DNA from: Thermoguttaceae bacterium
Lineage (GTDB): Bacteria; Planctomycetota; Planctomycetia; Pirellulales; Thermoguttaceae
Direction: 5' to 3'
Assembly (NCBI GenBank): GCA_029975295.1
Contig: JARKPK010000056.1
Span: 20,058-84,057, forward strand
Length of the DNA: 64,000 bases
The notes beneath the pieces are model-generated. The model was not told where the DNA came from, ran no database searches, and saw only the letters and a program-made list of their open reading frames with translations. Made by a program: the position numbers and the translations under genes. This document shows, one piece after another, positions 60,984-64,000 of the stretch; position 1 is the stretch's first letter; the number at the start of each line of letters is the position of its first letter.

Positions 60984-61644
60984 CGCGTTGTCCCCTTCAG
61001 CAAGCCGGAGATTCACGCGGTAATCAAGCGGTTCTACGGTCGGGGCGTCGCTGCCGATTACCGATTCGCAGAGAAAAGCGTCGGCCACAACGTTGCGTCG
61101 TTGGGGTAGCCGATCGCTCGTCCAGAAAAGTTGCCCCGACGCCGACTGCTCCGAGACAACGCGCTGGCCGATCGCCCGACAGCGTAGCGACGCCGGTGCG
61201 ACGGGTCAACGTCTGGAACTGAATTGCCGGTTGGAGCCGATTGCCCCCCATGATGTTTAATCCGCTGGAGGGAACGAAGGATCAATAAGGGCAAGCCGAA
61301 TTTCGACAGCCCGCGGCGACGATTCAGCAACGTCCTGTTGGTCGGTTCGCGTTCTTGCAGCATCTATTCGCCCCGAGCAAGGCAGCCTGTACCGGCGGCG
61401 CAACTTCGTACTTCCTGTCCACGATAGACAACGCTTTATCCTGCCCGTATAAACAGAAGTCGCTGTCGCTTCTGCGGTCAACACGCAACTTGGGAAAGTG
61501 CGGGCGGCCATGGGCACGGCATGCGGCCTGTCCGCGACCGGCCCCCATTTGCCGCTTGGTTTGGCGAAGAGATGGTCGCGGCGCGGCAGGGGCGTGCGAG
61601 CGGTTCGGCTCTGTTGTTCTATGCTTCTATTCGGGGGAGAATCG
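60984..61644. other. Intergenic region between divergent lipoprotein and hydrolase genes
   Basis: These 661 bases hold no gene. A good + strand promoter lies at 61425-61453. Confidence 0.6.
61425..61453 (+). promoter_or_regulatory. Sigma-70-type promoter of the terminal hydrolase gene
   Basis: TAGACA (61425-61430) and TATAAA (61448-61453) have a 17-base spacer, each box differing from consensus at one position. The leader to ATG 61645 would be about 185 bases. Confidence 0.6.
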
Positions 61645-64000
61645 ATGAAAGTGGCGACGAAGATCATCACCCGGGCCATGATCATCACCTGGGGCGTCGG
61701 TCTTTCTGTTGTTTTCGGCGGGGGCGGTCCGGTGTCTGCCTCGGCGGCCGAGCTTGTGTGGGTCGAGGGCGAACGGCCCGCCCGGGCGCAGGTCAGCCGC
61801 CATCCGTGGTGGTACGATCAGGTGAAGAAGGAGTTCTTCACCGGCGGCGACTTCTTGAGCCACTTCGACGACAAGAAAGAGGGCACGGCCGAGTACGAGG
61901 TCGATGTTCCGGCCTCGGGCAAGTACGAGTTCTGGGTTCATGCCAACCCGGTGAAGTCGAAACTCTCCTACCGCATCGACGGCGGCGAGTGGACCGAGAT
62001 CGACACTGAGAAACACGAGCAGGGGCACAACGTGGCTGCCGACGGCAAGCCCGACCTCCGCTTTATCGGCTGGATGAAGGTGGGCCAGGTGCAGCTCGAG
62101 CGGGGCAAGCGAACATTGGCCTTCCGCTTTCACGGCCCGTTGCAAAATCACGGCTACCTCGATTGTTTTGTGCTGAGCAGCGAGCCGTTTCGCCCGCGAG
62201 GGGCGATGCGGCCCGAACAATACGAAGCGGCCGCCAAACAATGGGCCGAGGAAAACAAGCAGTGGTTCCCCTTCGAGCCCGGGCCCGATCGCTTCGATGC
62301 GTCGGCCGGGTTCGACCTCCGCGGGCTGAACGAGCCGATGGCCGGCGCAACCGGGCGGATTGTCGCCCGCGACGGCCGATTCGTTCACGAAAAGACCGGC
62401 GCGGCGGTGCGGTTTTGGGCGGTCAACGGCCCGCCCGATTCGCTCCGCGACCCGGCCGAGCTGGACCGCTGCGCGCGGATGTTGGCCAAATACGGCGTGA
62501 ACCTGGTCCGCATCCACGGCGGCATCTACGACGAGAGCGGGCAAATCAAGCCCGAAATGGTCGAGCACAAGGCGGCCATCGTCGCCTCGATGAAGCGCCA
62601 CGGCATTTACAGCCTGCTGTCGATCTACTTCCCGCTGTGGCTCCGGCCCAAGCCCGACACCCCTTGGCTGAAAGGCTACGACGGGCAGAAGCATCCCTTC
62701 GCGGCCTTGTACTTCAACCCCGACTTCCAAGAGCAATACCGCGCCTGGTGGAAAACCCTATTGTTGACTGAAATGCCCGGCAGCGGACGGCTGATTGACG
62801 ACCCGGCCATGGCCGCGCTGGAGATCATCAACGAAGATTCGTACTTCTTCTGGACCTTCGACGCCCGCAACCTGCCCGAGCCGCAACTGGTGATGATTGA
62901 AAAGCAGTTCGGCGACTGGCTGGCGAAGAAGTACGGCTCGCTGGAGGCGGCCCAGAAGGCCTTCGGCCGCAAGACCACCCCACGCGACGCCCCGCAATAC
63001 GGCCGCATGGGCTTTCGCAACTGGTGGGCGGCCTTCACCGAGAAATCGGTTCGCGACCAAGACCAGGCGGCCTTCCTGCTGGAAAGCCAACGGAAGTTCT
63101 ACGAAGCGACCGTCGCCTTCCTCCGCCAGTTGGGCTACAAGGGGATGATCACCTGCTCGAACTGGACAACGGCCAACAACCAGGTGCTCGGCCCGCTGGA
63201 AAAATACAGCTACCTGCCCGGCGATTTCCTCGATCGGCACGGGTACTTTTCGTGTTATCATCGCGGCGACAACGCGGCCTGGTCGATCCGCAACGGGCAC
63301 ACCTATTTCGACCGCAGTGCGCTGCGCTTCGACGGCGAGCAGCCGGGCAAGCCCCGATCGTTCGTGCATCCGGTGATGGATGTCGAGTACAACGGCAAGC
63401 CGTCGATGATTTCCGAAACCACGTTCAATCGGCCCAACCGCTACCGCGGCGAGGCCCCGTTGTTCTACGCCGCTTATGGCGCGCTGCAAGGCACCGACGC
63501 CATCGTGCATTTCGCCCTCGACGGCGACCAATGGAGCGTCAAACCGCGGTTCTTCATGCAGCCGTGGACGCTGATGTCGCCGACCCAGATGGGCCAGTTC
63601 CCGGCGGCCGCGCTGATCTACCGGCAGGGCTTGGTGCGCGAGGGCGACGTGCTCGTCCGCCTGCGGCTGAAGCTCGGCGACCTGCTGGCGCTCAGGGGGG
63701 CACCGCTGGTGCAAGACGCTTCGTTCGACGAACTCCGTGCGCAAGACCTGCCCAAAGGCACGACGATCGAATCCCATCAGGTGATCGATCCTCTGGTCCA
63801 CCTGGCGGGGCGCTGCGCGGTGACGATCGACAACGAAGGCGGGCCGGCCGAGCTGGCCGACCTGAGCAAGTTCATCGACCGCAATCGGCGCACCGTGGTC
63901 AGCAGCACCGGCGAGTTGAAGCTCGACTACGAAAAGGGCCTGCTGACGATCGACACCCCGGGCGCTCAAGGGGCGTCGGGCGCGCTGGCCGCCGCTGGGG
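61645..64000 (+). CDS. Exported glycoside hydrolase-like protein (3' truncated by window end)
   Basis: The frame runs from ATG 61645 (ribosome site GGGGGAGA at 61633-61640) to the window edge without a stop, giving at least 785 residues. A signal peptide (about 1-35, ending SASAAE) is followed by a beta-rich module (about 35-180, with GTAEYEVDVPASGKYEFWVH) that looks like a carbohydrate-binding domain. The TIM-barrel-like domain (about 215 onward) has GVNLVRIHGG and a candidate acid/base Glu397 in LEIINEDSYFFW. Glu591 in ISETTFNRP is a candidate nucleophile. The family is uncertain (GH5-like clan A). The long opposite-strand frame here is an artefact of GC-rich codon use. Confidence 0.78.
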   Translation, partial: MKVATKIITRAMIITWGVGLSVVFGGGGPVSASAAELVWVEGERPARAQVSRHPWWYDQVKKEFFTGGDFLSHFDDKKEGTAEYEVDVPASGKYEFWVHANPVKSKLSYRIDGGEWTEIDTEKHEQGHNVAADGKPDLRFIGWMKVGQVQLERGKRTLAFRFHGPLQNHGYLDCFVLSSEPFRPRGAMRPEQYEAAAKQWAEENKQWFPFEPGPDRFDASAGFDLRGLNEPMAGATGRIVARDGRFVHEKTGAAVRFWAVNGPPDSLRDPAELDRCARMLAKYGVNLVRIHGGIYDESGQIKPEMVEHKAAIVASMKRHGIYSLLSIYFPLWLRPKPDTPWLKGYDGQKHPFAALYFNPDFQEQYRAWWKTLLLTEMPGSGRLIDDPAMAALEIINEDSYFFWTFDARNLPEPQLVMIEKQFGDWLAKKYGSLEAAQKAFGRKTTPRDAPQYGRMGFRNWWAAFTEKSVRDQDQAAFLLESQRKFYEATVAFLRQLGYKGMITCSNWTTANNQVLGPLEKYSYLPGDFLDRHGYFSCYHRGDNAAWSIRNGHTYFDRSALRFDGEQPGKPRSFVHPVMDVEYNGKPSMISETTFNRPNRYRGEAPLFYAAYGALQGTDAIVHFALDGDQWSVKPRFFMQPWTLMSPTQMGQFPAAALIYRQGLVREGDVLVRLRLKLGDLLALRGAPLVQDASFDELRAQDLPKGTTIESHQVIDPLVHLAGRCAVTIDNEGGPAELADLSKFIDRNRRTVVSSTGELKLDYEKGLLTIDTPGAQGASGALAAAG

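Noticed and set aside
62758..63969. Long minus-strand open frame opposite the terminal hydrolase
   Set aside because: The + frame has a ribosome site, promoter, signal peptide and catalytic-type motifs; the minus frame has none and reflects codon bias.

Overview
The window looks like the chromosome of a GC-rich planctomycete, probably of the Pirellulales. The evidence is a PEP-CTERM-tailed subtilase, several secreted glycoside hydrolases, membrane Ser/Thr kinases with Ala/Pro-rich linkers, a Gld-type ABC operon, lipid A synthesis (lpxA), and membrane proteins with Lys/Arg-rich tails. This assignment is an inference from gene content; no rRNA or other marker is present. No tRNA, rRNA, CRISPR array, insertion sequence or prophage gene was found. 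Most of the window is ordinary chromosome with short operons and roomy GC-rich intergenic spaces.

Layout. 1-10 kb: end of a subtilase, a short HPF-type ribosome factor, a DUF2760-Hsp70 pair, an M20 dipeptidase, a large Ser/Thr kinase, truB and a zinc-ribbon/PH-like membrane protein. 10-24 kb: a 1318-residue secreted protein joining a GH50-like catalytic domain to a laminin-G/DUF1080-like domain and a PHP-like domain, then an esterase, dapB and thrC, an SH3 protein, lpxA, two small BON-like paralogues and a secreted nucleoside hydrolase. 24-30 kb: a three-gene Gld-like operon (ATPase, permease fused to GldG, DUF4340 protein). 30-39 kb: a NUDIX hydrolase, an SMP-30 protein, an iron alcohol dehydrogenase, two tandem Hsp70-like genes (the first with a C-terminal membrane anchor) and holA. 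39-48 kb: small membrane and acidic/basic proteins, an EPKP-repeat lipoprotein, a variant kinase, a GH26-like hydrolase, a TPR protein and planctomycete-type hypotheticals. 48-56 kb: gltX, an aldo/keto reductase, an SLC13/RCK transporter, then a leftward cluster of a domain-poor sigma-54 activator, panD and a B12-type radical SAM protein. 57-64 kb: a glycoside hydrolase, a HEAT-repeat lipoprotein and a long hydrolase gene that runs off the window.

Themes. Envelope and polysaccharide work dominates: four candidate glycoside hydrolases, an esterase, an SMP-30 lactonase, a nucleoside hydrolase and sorted or lipidated surface proteins. Aspartate-derived metabolism appears as dapB-thrC and panD. 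Three Hsp70-like ATPases lie in two loci.

The best leads for something undescribed are: (1) the GH50-LamG-PHP fusion; (2) the activator-panD-radical SAM cluster, where panD and the radical SAM gene overlap by one base and two matched TTGACA-16-TATGCT promoters precede the activator; (3) a possible structured RNA at 42.4-42.5 kb, with a UUCG-capped hairpin followed by a perfect 13-bp inverted repeat and a T run; (4) two copies of a GC-rich palindromic intergenic element at 24.35 and 30.33 kb; and (5) a 25-bp tandem repeat at 43.9 kb. All functions are predicted by reading motifs; no database search was run.
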